Source of the DNA: JBOFFC01 sp051648405
Lineage (GTDB): Bacteria > Planctomycetota > Planctomycetia > Pirellulales > Lacipirellulaceae
Length of the DNA: 64,000 nucleotides
Direction: 5' to 3'
Assembly (NCBI GenBank): GCA_051648405.1
Contig: JBOFFC010000116.1
Span: forward strand, 1-64,000
Below the pieces are notes generated by a model. That model was not told the origin of the DNA, did not search any database, and worked only from the letters and a program-made list of their open reading frames with translations. Position numbers and translations under genes: made by a program. Shown here in pieces: positions 30,280 through 37,764 of this stretch. Positions within the stretch are counted from its first letter, which is position 1, and each line of letters opens with the position of its first letter.

Positions 30280-30462
30280 TCAGCTACCACCACCGAGCTG
30301 ACCGGCGACGCTGGTGAAGGTCGCGTTGGCGTTGGTGCCGATCGAGCGGATCGCCGTCAAACAGACGATCACGATCAGCGCCAGCATCACCGCGTACTCG
30401 ACCGCCGTGGGGCCGTCTTCCGAAACGAGGAACCGTTGCACCTTCTTAGCAAAATTCTTCAT
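30280..30462 (-). CDS. flp: Flp family type IVb pilin (proximal copy)
   Basis: A 60-residue prepilin. After a short leader (MKNFAKKVQRFLVSEDG) comes the conserved processing region: PTAVEYAVMLALIVIVCLTAIRS, with Glu and Tyr at the usual mature positions, forming the hydrophobic assembly helix. A short soluble tail ends in Gly-Gly-Ser. CpaA should cut at the Gly before PTAVEY. An AGGAG-type site (CGGAGGAAG) stands before the ATG. A c-di-GMP riboswitch lies in its leader and a strong terminator follows. Nearly identical to the second copy at 31106-31288. Confidence 0.95.
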   Translation of the reverse strand: MKNFAKKVQRFLVSEDGPTAVEYAVMLALIVIVCLTAIRSIGTNANATFTSVAGQLGGGS

Positions 30463-30699
30463 AACTTCCTCCGGTTCGTGGGCGACCGATTCATTCCGAG
30501 TCGATGCGCCCTGCTAGTGACGGGGGCTTTCAAATTCACCCCCGATGGCTGGCCTTCCGCGACCCTCAGGGGACATGCCCTGCGGCGAGCTCGCCGATTG
30601 TCGCGTGCGGCCTGGTAAACAAACGGTGCTGCGTATCCACACTTGAGACGCTTCCGTTCCTCCGAGCCTAGCTGCGCCCCAGGGGGACGAAGCGTCGGC
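30463..30699 (-). promoter_or_regulatory. leader / expression platform of flp (proximal copy)
   Basis: The part of the 5' leader between the riboswitch and the pilin start. It contains a CCGAGCC/GGCTCGG stem and other short inverted repeats that could be the expression platform, but no clear intrinsic terminator. The leader spans about 240 bases, so control could act at transcript end or at translation. No open frame of support. Confidence 0.4.
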
Positions 30700-30796
30700 T
30701 CGGCGATCCATTCGGCAGCCCGGCAACCCCGGTACAAACGGGGCCCGTGACTTTGCGCCCCAGCCTCGCGGCTGGTTTGCCCTTCTCGTGGAAGAT
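30700..30796 (-). ncRNA. cyclic di-GMP-I (GEMM-I) riboswitch
   Basis: On the minus strand the sequence follows the GEMM-I aptamer in order: AAGGGCAAACC; a stem CCAGCC-GCGA-GGCTGG closed by a GNRA tetraloop; GGCGCAAAGTCACGGG; a P3 hairpin (CCCCG/CGGGG); then TGCCGGGCTGCCGAATGG. The invariant GGGCAAACC and GCAAAG blocks are present. The base equivalent to G20 is a G, the class that binds c-di-GMP rather than cGAMP. It precedes the proximal flp pilin by about 240 bases, so pilin expression should follow c-di-GMP. Outer P1 pairing and exact ends are estimated. Confidence 0.88.
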
Positions 30797-31040
30797 TCGC
30801 GGCGAGCTCTGTCGTCGGTGAACCGCGAGCGGCCCTTGGAGGGCTCGTCGCGGGGACAACTCTCTGGTTGAGTCGTGGTGGGATGAGTTCGTTGAGGAGG
30901 GGAGCGGCGTCGGCTCGCACGTTGCTCGCCTTCCGCTTACACCCGAAACCTAGGTCGGCTTTGGGTGGGGTCAAACCAGAAGGAGGAAGATTTCATCTTT
31001 TTCTCTCGCCGAGCGTCGTTCCGCGTCGCCAGAGAACACC

Positions 31041-31072
31041 GCCGGCCGACGCCCCGTAAGGAGTCGGCCGGC
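31041..31072 (-). terminator. hairpin after the distal flp copy
   Basis: A perfect 10-bp stem (GCCGGCCGAC with GTCGGCCGGC, 12-base loop) begins 33 bases after the pilin stop. It parallels the terminator after the proximal flp and shares the GGCCGAC core, but the T-run is only short and interrupted. It is a weaker terminator or a stabilising 3' hairpin. Confidence 0.5.
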
Positions 31073-31105
31073 GACCGCAACTGTGTTAGGTACGCGAGGG
31101 GGACG

Positions 31106-31288
31106 CTAACTGCCGCCGCCGAGCTGGCCTGCGACGTCGTTGAAAGTCGCGTTGGCGTTGGTGCCGATCGAGCGGATCGCCGTCAAGCAGACGATCACGA
31201 TCAGCGCCAGCATCACCGCGTACTCGACCGCTGTGGGGCCGTCTTCCGAGGCCAGGAACCGCTTTGTCTTCTGAATCCACTGACTCAT
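31106..31288 (-). CDS. flp: Flp family type IVb pilin (distal copy)
   Basis: A 60-residue prepilin almost the same as the proximal copy. The segment PTAVEYAVMLALIVIVCLTA is unchanged. The leader (MSQWIQKTKRFLASEDG) and a few tail residues (NDVAGQL instead of TSVAGQL) differ. A ribosome site AGGAG precedes the ATG at 31288. The frame is open upstream to 31852, but that part is a shadow of the terpene-cyclase-like gene on the other strand. Two Flp copies in one locus suggest either dose or alternative pilin use. This copy lacks the riboswitch of the proximal gene. Confidence 0.94.
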   Translation of the reverse strand: MSQWIQKTKRFLASEDGPTAVEYAVMLALIVIVCLTAIRSIGTNANATFNDVAGQLGGGS

Positions 31289-31316
31289 TTGGGTCGCTCC
31301 TAGGTGCAGCGTGGTT

Positions 31317-31434
31317 GCCCGAAGAACTCGGGCCGTTGAGGAGGTCGCCCCACGTTGGGGCCTGTGAGCGCACGGCCTGCGAAGCCACGTATCACCCGAG
31401 CGGAGCAAAGCCACGCAGGACGCCGGTGCGCTCA
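31317..31434. promoter_or_regulatory. structured inverted repeats between divergent flp and terpene-cyclase-like genes
   Basis: The 334-base gap holds two hairpins. A small one (GCCCGA/TCGGGC, 31317-31333) is close to the pilin start. A larger nested structure has 9-bp outer arms at 31365-31373 and 31426-31434 (TGAGCGCAC/GTGCGCTCA) and 6-bp inner arms at 31376-31381 and 31414-31419. Two GCnAAGCCACG blocks sit between them. It could be an RNA leader element of the distal pilin or a repeat. I do not recognise a known riboswitch. Confidence 0.5.
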
Positions 31435-31622
31435 AAAGGAACCCTATGTCAACTTCCGCGAAGGGCAAACCGGATGTGCTCGAAATTCCTCGAAGCCAAC
31501 TGCGCGTCCGACGCCGAGCTTGCGAACGCCCGCGCCGGCGCCGTCCAATCGAGCTAGAAATACGTATTGTTTCGCCGGTCGCGCGGCGCCGCTGCCCCGT
31601 CCTATAAGGCGTCAAACCCGTC

Positions 31623-32513
31623 ATGACCCCCGTGACGCGAACGACTCCCGACGCCGCCGCGACGCGATCCGAAGCGCTTGCAGCGCTCGCGCAGTCGCCT
31701 GTTGGCGCGTACTCCAGCGGCGGCCCCGTGGCGTCGGAGCCGACCGCTTGGTGCGCCATCGCGCTCGCCGAGGGGGGCCAACGCGTGGCGTCGCGCGTCG
31801 CGACGGAGTGGCTCGCCTCGATCCAGGCGAAGGACGGCTCGGTCGGCGTCACCGCCGACCAGCCCGACCCGGCCTGGCCGACGGCCCTCGCGATCCTCGC
31901 GTGGAACGCGGTCGATGCCAGCGGATACCGCGATCGGATCGGGCGAGCGATCGACTGGGCCTTGTCGCAGAAGCCTTGGACCGAGGAGCGGCATCGCGTG
32001 TTCGGTCACGACACGACGCTCGAGGGTTGGTCGTGGGCGGCGCACACCCACTCGTGGCTCGAGCCGACGGCGTTCTTCGTCCGCGCGCTGCGCGCCGCGG
32101 GCCAAGCCGATCACCCGCGCATGCGCCAGGGGGTCACGCTGCTCGTCGATCGGTTGCTCCCCAGCGGAGGGGCCAACTACGGCAATACGGTTGTCCTCGG
32201 CCAAGAGCTGCTCCAGCACTTGCAGCCCAGCGGCGTCGTGCTGTGGGCGCTCGAAGGAGAGGCCATCGAAGACGCGCGGCTCGGCAAGTCGCTCGACTAC
32301 GTCGATCGGGCCGTGCGCGAGCCGACGGGCGTCGCGTCGCTCTGCTGGGGAGTCCTGGGCCTCGCGGCCCACGGGCGCGACGTGACGGCGCTCGAAGCGT
32401 CGGTTGTCGAGGCGTTCCCCCGCGCCGAGCGCGCCGGAGGGGTCCACAAGACGGCCCTCGTGGCCCTCGCCGCCGCGGCCGTCGTCGCTCAACAGGACGG
32501 GACCGAGCCGTGA
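31623..32513 (+). CDS. prenyltransferase/squalene oxidase repeat (alpha/alpha toroid) protein
   Basis: A 296-residue protein. It resembles the toroid fold of terpene cyclases and prenyltransferase beta subunits: the QW-like motif SIQAKDGSVG (about 61-70) and a later LPSGGANYGN carry the typical Gly/Asn turns, with several Trp and helical pairs. It lacks a clear DxDD catalytic motif, so a cyclase reaction is not assured. The stop overlaps the GTG of the DUF362 gene in GTGA, giving tight coupling. The first gene of the plus-strand pair, divergent from the distal flp. Function unknown. Confidence 0.7.
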   Translation: MTPVTRTTPDAAATRSEALAALAQSPVGAYSSGGPVASEPTAWCAIALAEGGQRVASRVATEWLASIQAKDGSVGVTADQPDPAWPTALAILAWNAVDASGYRDRIGRAIDWALSQKPWTEERHRVFGHDTTLEGWSWAAHTHSWLEPTAFFVRALRAAGQADHPRMRQGVTLLVDRLLPSGGANYGNTVVLGQELLQHLQPSGVVLWALEGEAIEDARLGKSLDYVDRAVREPTGVASLCWGVLGLAAHGRDVTALEASVVEAFPRAERAGGVHKTALVALAAAAVVAQQDGTEP

Positions 32514-33535
32514 GCGATTCGCCCCGCATCGACCGTCGTCGCGCGCTGTTCGTCGGCGCCGCCGCGACCGCCGGCCTCGCCGCCGCGGGGCTCGTCGCGC
32601 CGTGGGGCGTGCGGCGATGGACCAGCTCGCCCCCCGGCGTGTTCCTGGCCAAGGGCCAGCGCTACGACGGGCCGCTCGTCGAGACGATCGGCGACGGCCT
32701 CGCCGCGGTAGGGATCGACGGCGCCGGGCTGCGCGGCAAACGCGTGCTCCTGAAGCCGAACCTCGTCGAGCCCTCGCGACTGCGACCGCACATGACGACG
32801 CACCCGGCGATGGTCGTCGCCGCGGCCGAGGTGTTCCGCGGCTTCGGCGCCGAGGTCCTCGTCGGCGAGGGGCCCGGCCACGTCCGCGACACCGAGATGG
32901 CGCTGATCGAGTCGGGCGTCGGCGAGGCCCTCGACGACGGTCGCCTCGAGTTCGCGGACCTCAACTACCAACAAGTCGCCTGGCGCCGCAACCGCGGGGG
33001 CTTCAGCAAGCTCCGCGGGCTCTACCTGCCGCAGAGCGTCGTCGAGGCGGACCTCGTCGTCTCGATGCCGAAGATGAAGACCCACCACTGGGTCGGCGCC
33101 ACGCTCTCGATGAAGAACCTCTACGGCGTGATCCCCGGCATCAAGTACGGCTGGCCCAAGAACGTGCTGCACCACAACGGCATCCCACAGACGGTTGCCG
33201 ACATCAACGCATCGCTGCCGCGTTTGATCGGGATCGTCGATGGGATCGAGTGCATGGAGGGGGACGGGCCGATCCTCGGGAGCCCCAAGCACATGGGCCT
33301 CGTAGCGGTCGGCGCGAGCCTGCCGGCGCTCGACGCCACGCTCTGCCGCGTGATGGGGCTCGTCCCCGAGCGGATGGAGTACCTGGCGCTCGCGTCTCAC
33401 AGGATCGGCCCGATCGCCGATTCGCGCATCGAGCAACGCGGCGAAGACTGGCGCAGTCTCGTCAACCCGTTCGAGGTACTCGCCGAGCCGCACCTCGAGA
33501 ACCTCCGCGCAATCGGCGGCGAGCGCGTGACGTGA
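32510..33535 (+). CDS. DUF362 domain protein with Tat signal
   Basis: A 341-residue protein. The N-terminus has a twin-arginine motif (RRALFVGAAATAGLAAAGLV), so the folded protein is probably exported. The DUF362 domain (about 60-260) shows VLLKPNLVEP, HPAMVVAAAEVFRGFGA and the conserved KMKTHHWVGATLSMKNLYGVIPG. Proteins with this domain often carry or receive Fe-S clusters, but the ferredoxin-type Cys motifs are not visible here. The GTG start at 32510 overlaps the preceding stop. The pair may form one two-gene unit; the substrate is unknown. Confidence 0.85.
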   Translation: MSDSPRIDRRRALFVGAAATAGLAAAGLVAPWGVRRWTSSPPGVFLAKGQRYDGPLVETIGDGLAAVGIDGAGLRGKRVLLKPNLVEPSRLRPHMTTHPAMVVAAAEVFRGFGAEVLVGEGPGHVRDTEMALIESGVGEALDDGRLEFADLNYQQVAWRRNRGGFSKLRGLYLPQSVVEADLVVSMPKMKTHHWVGATLSMKNLYGVIPGIKYGWPKNVLHHNGIPQTVADINASLPRLIGIVDGIECMEGDGPILGSPKHMGLVAVGASLPALDATLCRVMGLVPERMEYLALASHRIGPIADSRIEQRGEDWRSLVNPFEVLAEPHLENLRAIGGERVT

Positions 33536-33543
33536 TAGGTAGG

Positions 33544-33576
33544 GGCGCCATGTCCACCCGGTAGGGCTGGGCATGC
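33544..33576. repeat. REP-like element, divergent copy
   Basis: This 33-base stretch matches the REP flanking the RAYT gene (37711-37743) at about 28 of 33 positions. It lies after the DUF362 stop, 40 bases before the IS4-family element. Confidence 0.65.
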
Positions 33577-33591
33577 GAACCCGCCATCGAG

Positions 33592-33615
33592 TTCGCATGC
33601 CCACGCGCGTCAGCG
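33592..33615. repeat. left half of a REP palindrome split by the IS element
   Basis: The stretch TTCGCATGCCCA (33592-33603) is complementary to TGGGCATGCGAA at 35075-35086, on the other side of the insertion. The two halves bracket the IS, so the insertion went into the loop of one palindrome. Arms of 12 bases match exactly. Confidence 0.6.
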
Positions 33616-34986
33616 CTATGCACACCCCACAGTATTCGTTGCGAGCAGAGCGAGCGAGTAGCCTTGGGTTTGGTCGTGGAGCCTTCGGAGGCCGCGCCAG
33701 AGAGACTTGACGCCGGGTGGGCCGTCGCGAGTTCGGCTGGGGTGTCCGCCGAGCTTGCCGATCAGGCGTAGCGCGTCGCGGTTGTTCAGGGGGCCGTCGG
33801 GGGGTCGCATCGCGGGCGGGGCTCCCAGCCGCAGCACGAGGTCTTCCAGCGGCAAGAGCAGGGCGATTTCGTCGGGGCAGGCCCGTGTGTGGTAGAGCAG
33901 GTGCGTGATCCGCCACGCGACGATCGCGTAGGTCGCCAACGCGCGCATCAGCCGCTCGCTCGACCGCAGTTCGAGTTTCTCCACCGCGCAGCCCTGCTTG
34001 AGCGCGTAGAAGTAACGCTCGATCCGCCAGCGGAGACGGTACCGCTCGACGCACGCCACCGCCTGCTCACGCGAGGTGACCGGCAGCGTCGTGGCCAGCA
34101 ACCACTCCACCGCGGTGGCCTCGGCGGGAGGCCGTTCTTCGCGGGCCAGGACCCAGCTCAGATCGACCGGCCGGAGCTCCTGTCGCGGGTGGTTGGCCGG
34201 GAGCGGGACCGTCGCTCCCAACGCGTAGAGCTGGAGCGTGGCTTGCCGGGCCGGGCGGTTGTCGGCGGCGGGGATCTCGGTGGTCAGCGTCCCGACCGGC
34301 CGGGTCAGCACCGCGTCGATCAGGTAACGCTCCGGACGATCGATCACGCGGCGTCGGTGGCTCACACGGACCAGCAGCTCGACCCCTTCGGCACGCGGCT
34401 CGGCGAACAGGTCGAAAAAGTCCGACTCGGCGTCTCCCACGACGACCGCCCGGCCCCCCGGCGGGAGCGCCCGCTCCGCGGCCCGGACGCCACGCCACCA
34501 ACGCGCCGTCTCTTTCTCTTGGGTCGGCCTGTGGTTGCGGCTCTTCCGCTTGCCCACCTCGGCGTTGTCGCGGGTCCAGAACCAGAAGTCCAACACGCCC
34601 AGCACGTCGCCGTCCGGGGCGACCGCGAGGGCCGCGTGCCCCTTGACCCCCTGCTTGCTCGCGCAGCTGGTGTACCCCAGACCCGCCGTGGCGGGGTGGG
34701 CGGTGTAGTTGAACTCCGTCGAGTCCTGCACGACGAGCACCTCGCGACGCGTCGAACAACGCTCGACCGTGCGCTGCGCGTGACCGCTCAGCAGCCTCTC
34801 CACCGAACACTCGGGGTTGTCCCACAGCCGATAGGCCCCCTTGGCCTGCCCCGCGTCCCCCAACGCCTGCCACGGAGACGCCTCGGGGTCCACGCTGAAC
34901 GCCTCGACCATCGCGATCAACCGGTCCGTCCGCCTCGCGTCTCCAAGCTCCGTCCCCAACAACTCCCGAAAGGCCCAGTCCGACAT
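33616..34986 (-). CDS. IS4-family transposase (Tn5-like)
   Basis: A 456-residue DDE transposase. An N-terminal Tn5-type domain (SDWAFRELLGTELGDARRTDRLI; GAYRLWDNPE) is followed by the first catalytic Asp in LVVQDSTEFNY. The second Asp lies in VVVGDAESDFFDLF, and the glutamate in the YREK signature Y(2)R(3)E(6)K (YRLRWRIERYFYALK). All three acidic residues are intact. A C-terminal dimerisation region of Tn5 type follows. The start is ATG 34986; the frame is open further upstream, which reads into the inverted repeat. It should be active unless regulation is lost. The stop codon falls in the left inverted repeat. Confidence 0.93.
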   Translation of the reverse strand: MSDWAFRELLGTELGDARRTDRLIAMVEAFSVDPEASPWQALGDAGQAKGAYRLWDNPECSVERLLSGHAQRTVERCSTRREVLVVQDSTEFNYTAHPATAGLGYTSCASKQGVKGHAALAVAPDGDVLGVLDFWFWTRDNAEVGKRKSRNHRPTQEKETARWWRGVRAAERALPPGGRAVVVGDAESDFFDLFAEPRAEGVELLVRVSHRRRVIDRPERYLIDAVLTRPVGTLTTEIPAADNRPARQATLQLYALGATVPLPANHPRQELRPVDLSWVLAREERPPAEATAVEWLLATTLPVTSREQAVACVERYRLRWRIERYFYALKQGCAVEKLELRSSERLMRALATYAIVAWRITHLLYHTRACPDEIALLLPLEDLVLRLGAPPAMRPPDGPLNNRDALRLIGKLGGHPSRTRDGPPGVKSLWRGLRRLHDQTQGYSLALLATNTVGCA

Positions 34987-35062
34987 GGCTCTCCCCTCCT
35001 GGCGTCCCTCACCAACACTATCACAACCGACGACAGCAGTGCATCTTCTGGGGTGTGCATAG
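33616..35062 (-). mobile_element. IS4-family insertion sequence
   Basis: A 1447-base element with imperfect terminal inverted repeats: CTATGCACACCCCACAG on the left and, inverted, CTATGCACACCCCAGAAG on the right (14 bases identical from the ends). It holds a single intact IS4-type transposase. No clear target duplication is seen. It sits inside a split REP palindrome. Confidence 0.88.
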
Positions 35063-35070
35063 CCCCGTGA

Positions 35071-35115
35071 GGGTTGGGCATGCGAACCCGATATCGACTT
35101 CAGCATGCCCACGCT
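35071..35115. repeat. right half of the split REP palindrome
   Basis: Starts with GGGTTGGGCATGCGAAC and ends with GCATGCCCACG, forming a small hairpin with arms at 35075-35083 and 35103-35111. The first arm also pairs with the left half before the IS (33592-33603). Confidence 0.6.
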
Positions 35116-35286
35116 GGCGCATGTGTGCATGGCGCCCGGCCGCCCAGAACGTCCACGCAGATCGCAATATTGAGGACTGCGGGTCGAAAGTGACACGGGA
35201 CATCGTCGAAGCGCTGGTTTCCTCCGGGGAAATGGCGTTCGGGCGGCAAACTTCCCAGCGCATCCCTCAATAGTGCCCAGACGTTA

Positions 35287-37488
35287 ATGCAGCCTGCCCC
35301 AAACCCTGACGAGACCGCCGAATCCCGCCCACGTCGAGTCTTCGGCCTGGGAACAGACTTAAACTGGGACTCAGAACAAGTCGAGGTCGCGCTCGCAGTT
35401 GAACTGCCCTTCAGGTTGCTAATGCCGAGTGGCCGCATCGCAGTGCGCTACGAAGGTGCACTCGTCAACGTCCACATCGAGAATCACGGCGTAGAGATCC
35501 AACGTGGAACGCAGTACTCGGCAACTCACCGCAACACGCTCTTCATCGGAAGCTGGGAGGCCGCCCAGACGGCTCTCATGCCTACCATTGGAATCACCGG
35601 CGGAGGCGTGTTTCGCGGCACAAAGACCCTGCTCTACATGTCGGCGTTCCCGATCGAAGACGCCTGCTACGCTCTATTCGGTCCAAATAGCCCGCGGTAC
35701 CAAAGTGGCTACCGGTATTTTGCGACGCTTGCGAACGGTCACATTCCAATAGTCAACGAGGTCATTAACGCCTACCGACGAGTCTCGATCGACCCGTTCG
35801 CGCGCGAGATCACCAAATGGGACGTTCCAAACTGGTTTGTGGTCGCTCCACCTCGCGACTCGGCATTTGCGCCGGACACGGCCGTTGTCTGCCTTTACGG
35901 CGGCATCGTTAATGACTGGTACCCGACGATTCGTGAGGGACTTGAGGGCGAGGAAAGTCCGCTCTACACAGCGACTGCCGAAGACGTGACAAGGACACTG
36001 GGGGAGAACTCAACCCCTGGGGAACTCGATCTTCTCGACGGATGGAGTTTGTTTCACAGCGGAAGATTCGCCGACTCGATACGCTCTTTCGTCACCGCAA
36101 TCGAGGTTCTGGTCGAGTCCGAGGTCAAGCGCATTCTCTCAGACAGAGGGGTCAATGCCGTCGAAATCAAGCGTCAGCTCGATGCAACGCGTGCCAACTT
36201 CGACAGCAGGCTGGAACTCTACTGCACTCTCACGGACCTCCGGCTCCCGGGGCCGCGGCTGTGCGGCATGCCCCCATACTTCAACGGGTTTAAGCTACAC
36301 GACGAGATTCGCCGGACGCGACGATTGCGGCACCAGATCGTCCATCACGGTCACCGGTTGGACGACAGCTTTAGAGGACCAATGCTTCGGGCCGCGGAGA
36401 CAACAAGTTGGCTGTTTGACTGGATAGCCCCACAGTCACGATTCGAGGAAAGACGCGGTCCGATGCATGCGGTGTACTTCGGCATGCGTGTACATGACAC
36501 CCCGTTCGAGTACGGGGTGGTTGATGGGCATGTCCTCGTCCTTAAGCCGAGCATACTCGACAGCAATGTTGACCCTCTGGCGGACCGCGACCCGAGCGAC
36601 CCCGGTCCCGTCGTCATCGACGACCCGCTGAGAGTCGTGCACTCGTCACACATCCTCTGGAACGCGCTGGGCGCAAAGGATGGCGGCCGCGACATTGAGC
36701 ACTTCGTCCGGATGGCGCTCTATGAGTTAGGTCTGGGAGAAGTCGATGACAGTCCTTACCAGACGAGTCTCAAGAACCCGCAGGAACGGTACACGTTCAC
36801 ATACGAGGGACTTAGAACTGCCGTGTACTGTGTTGACCAGACGGCCACATTCGGCGAGACGGAGTGCGCTATCCTTGCCGCTCGGGTAGCTGAACAGGCG
36901 AAGATTGGAAGAGTCTTCGATCGCGTGCTTGTTGTCCTCAATGATTATGTCCGGTCACGAAGAACAAAGGCGTTGCCACTGCCAGCACGAGTAGAGCAGT
37001 GCGCGCGCGAGCTTGGCCTGCGGGTGGTCAGCGCAAGCGAACTGGCCATGCTGGTGCTTGGCGTGCTCGACTACGGCTGGAATCATCTTCAGATTCTGTC
37101 CGATCTTATCGGTGCGGATGGCGTGCATGCGTGTACGCCTCCCTCCAGCGAACTGATTGGCACGACCTACAGAATGTGGGTCCGTAAGAGCATCGTCGGA
37201 GTACAACTTCGGTCCGGGATTGCAGTAAGTGCCAGTGCGAAGATCGCCATTGCTCTGCGAAGGTGTTACAGCGAGATTGTGCTCGGTGAGCATCGAATAG
37301 ACGTTGGAGGTAGGCTGACCTTCGCGTGCGACATTGACGCAACCGAGTTTCGGAGCGGGGCAGCAGTGTTCCTGCTCGACGCGGTGAGATCCTACAGTAA
37401 CCTTGAGCGGTACGAACGTCCATCGGATGGACCGATAGAGAAAATGTTTGCGGCACGAGCAGTGCATCCGTCCGAGTCGGCGAACTAG
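35287..37488 (+). CDS. large uncharacterised protein with HEPN-like domain
   Basis: A 733-residue soluble protein I do not recognise by family. The middle part (about 250-385) looks like a HEPN fold. A helical segment LDLLDGWSLFHSGRFADSIRSF precedes the motif RRLRHQIVHHG, which fits the RxxxxH catalytic signature of HEPN ribonucleases (R-H-Q-I-V-H). The C-terminal third has a strand-helix-strand order (AVYCVDQ, helix, VFDRVLVVLNDYV, helix, LRVVSASELAML) recalling a restriction-endonuclease-like fold, but its acidic/Lys catalytic set is not visible. N-terminal 240 residues show no known domain. The region is visibly lower in GC with more A/T-ending codons than neighbours, and it lies between an IS element and a RAYT gene. 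This fits a horizontally gained defence or stress gene. Start ATG 35287; no clear partner gene. Confidence 0.75.
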   Translation: MQPAPNPDETAESRPRRVFGLGTDLNWDSEQVEVALAVELPFRLLMPSGRIAVRYEGALVNVHIENHGVEIQRGTQYSATHRNTLFIGSWEAAQTALMPTIGITGGGVFRGTKTLLYMSAFPIEDACYALFGPNSPRYQSGYRYFATLANGHIPIVNEVINAYRRVSIDPFAREITKWDVPNWFVVAPPRDSAFAPDTAVVCLYGGIVNDWYPTIREGLEGEESPLYTATAEDVTRTLGENSTPGELDLLDGWSLFHSGRFADSIRSFVTAIEVLVESEVKRILSDRGVNAVEIKRQLDATRANFDSRLELYCTLTDLRLPGPRLCGMPPYFNGFKLHDEIRRTRRLRHQIVHHGHRLDDSFRGPMLRAAETTSWLFDWIAPQSRFEERRGPMHAVYFGMRVHDTPFEYGVVDGHVLVLKPSILDSNVDPLADRDPSDPGPVVIDDPLRVVHSSHILWNALGAKDGGRDIEHFVRMALYELGLGEVDDSPYQTSLKNPQERYTFTYEGLRTAVYCVDQTATFGETECAILAARVAEQAKIGRVFDRVLVVLNDYVRSRRTKALPLPARVEQCARELGLRVVSASELAMLVLGVLDYGWNHLQILSDLIGADGVHACTPPSSELIGTTYRMWVRKSIVGVQLRSGIAVSASAKIAIALRRCYSEIVLGEHRIDVGGRLTFACDIDATEFRSGAAVFLLDAVRSYSNLERYERPSDGPIEKMFAARAVHPSESAN

Positions 37489-37506
37489 CTACGCTGCGTT
37501 TGCCCG

Positions 37507-37656
37507 GGTGCCACTGCGGGCTTGTCCCGCAGTGTGACGTGGGTACCAGCCGAAGGTCACCGTTAGGCCACGACCGTTCGCTGATGGCGAACGTGTTAGT
37601 GTGACGGGCTGACCGTGTACCCGCTGCGCACTGCGGGGCAAGCCCGCAGTGGCACC
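37507..37656. repeat. long spaced inverted repeat after the HEPN-like gene
   Basis: 28-base arms at 37507-37534 and 37629-37656 with 94 bases between. Each arm contains its own small palindrome (CACTGCGGG/CCCGCAGTG). The arms differ at few positions. It resembles a BIME-type pair of REP sequences, distinct from the RAYT-linked REP. It lies in the gap after the HEPN-like gene and before the RAYT. Confidence 0.7.
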
Positions 37657-37710
37657 CTCGGCCGCAGTGGAGCCCGACTTGGTCCGTGGTGGCGCCCAAC
37701 CCGCTGGCTG

Positions 37711-37743
37711 GGTGCCATGCCCACGCGGTAGCGTTGGGCATGC
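37711..37743. repeat. REP element, downstream flank of RAYT
   Basis: A 33-base palindromic sequence (two arms CATGCCCACGC and GCGTTGGGCATG around GGTA). The inverted copy at 38448-38480 matches it at 31 of 33 bases. Together they flank the RAYT gene, the usual arrangement of a transposase with its substrate. Confidence 0.85.
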
Positions 37744-37764
37744 TGTATCGATTCAACGCCGACA

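Noticed and set aside
31314..31470. GGTTGCC, GCAAAGCC and GGGCAAACC blocks near the distal flp gene, suggesting a second GEMM riboswitch
   Set aside because: The blocks occur in reverse order, which is not even a circular permutation of GEMM, and the P2 and P3 stems are missing.
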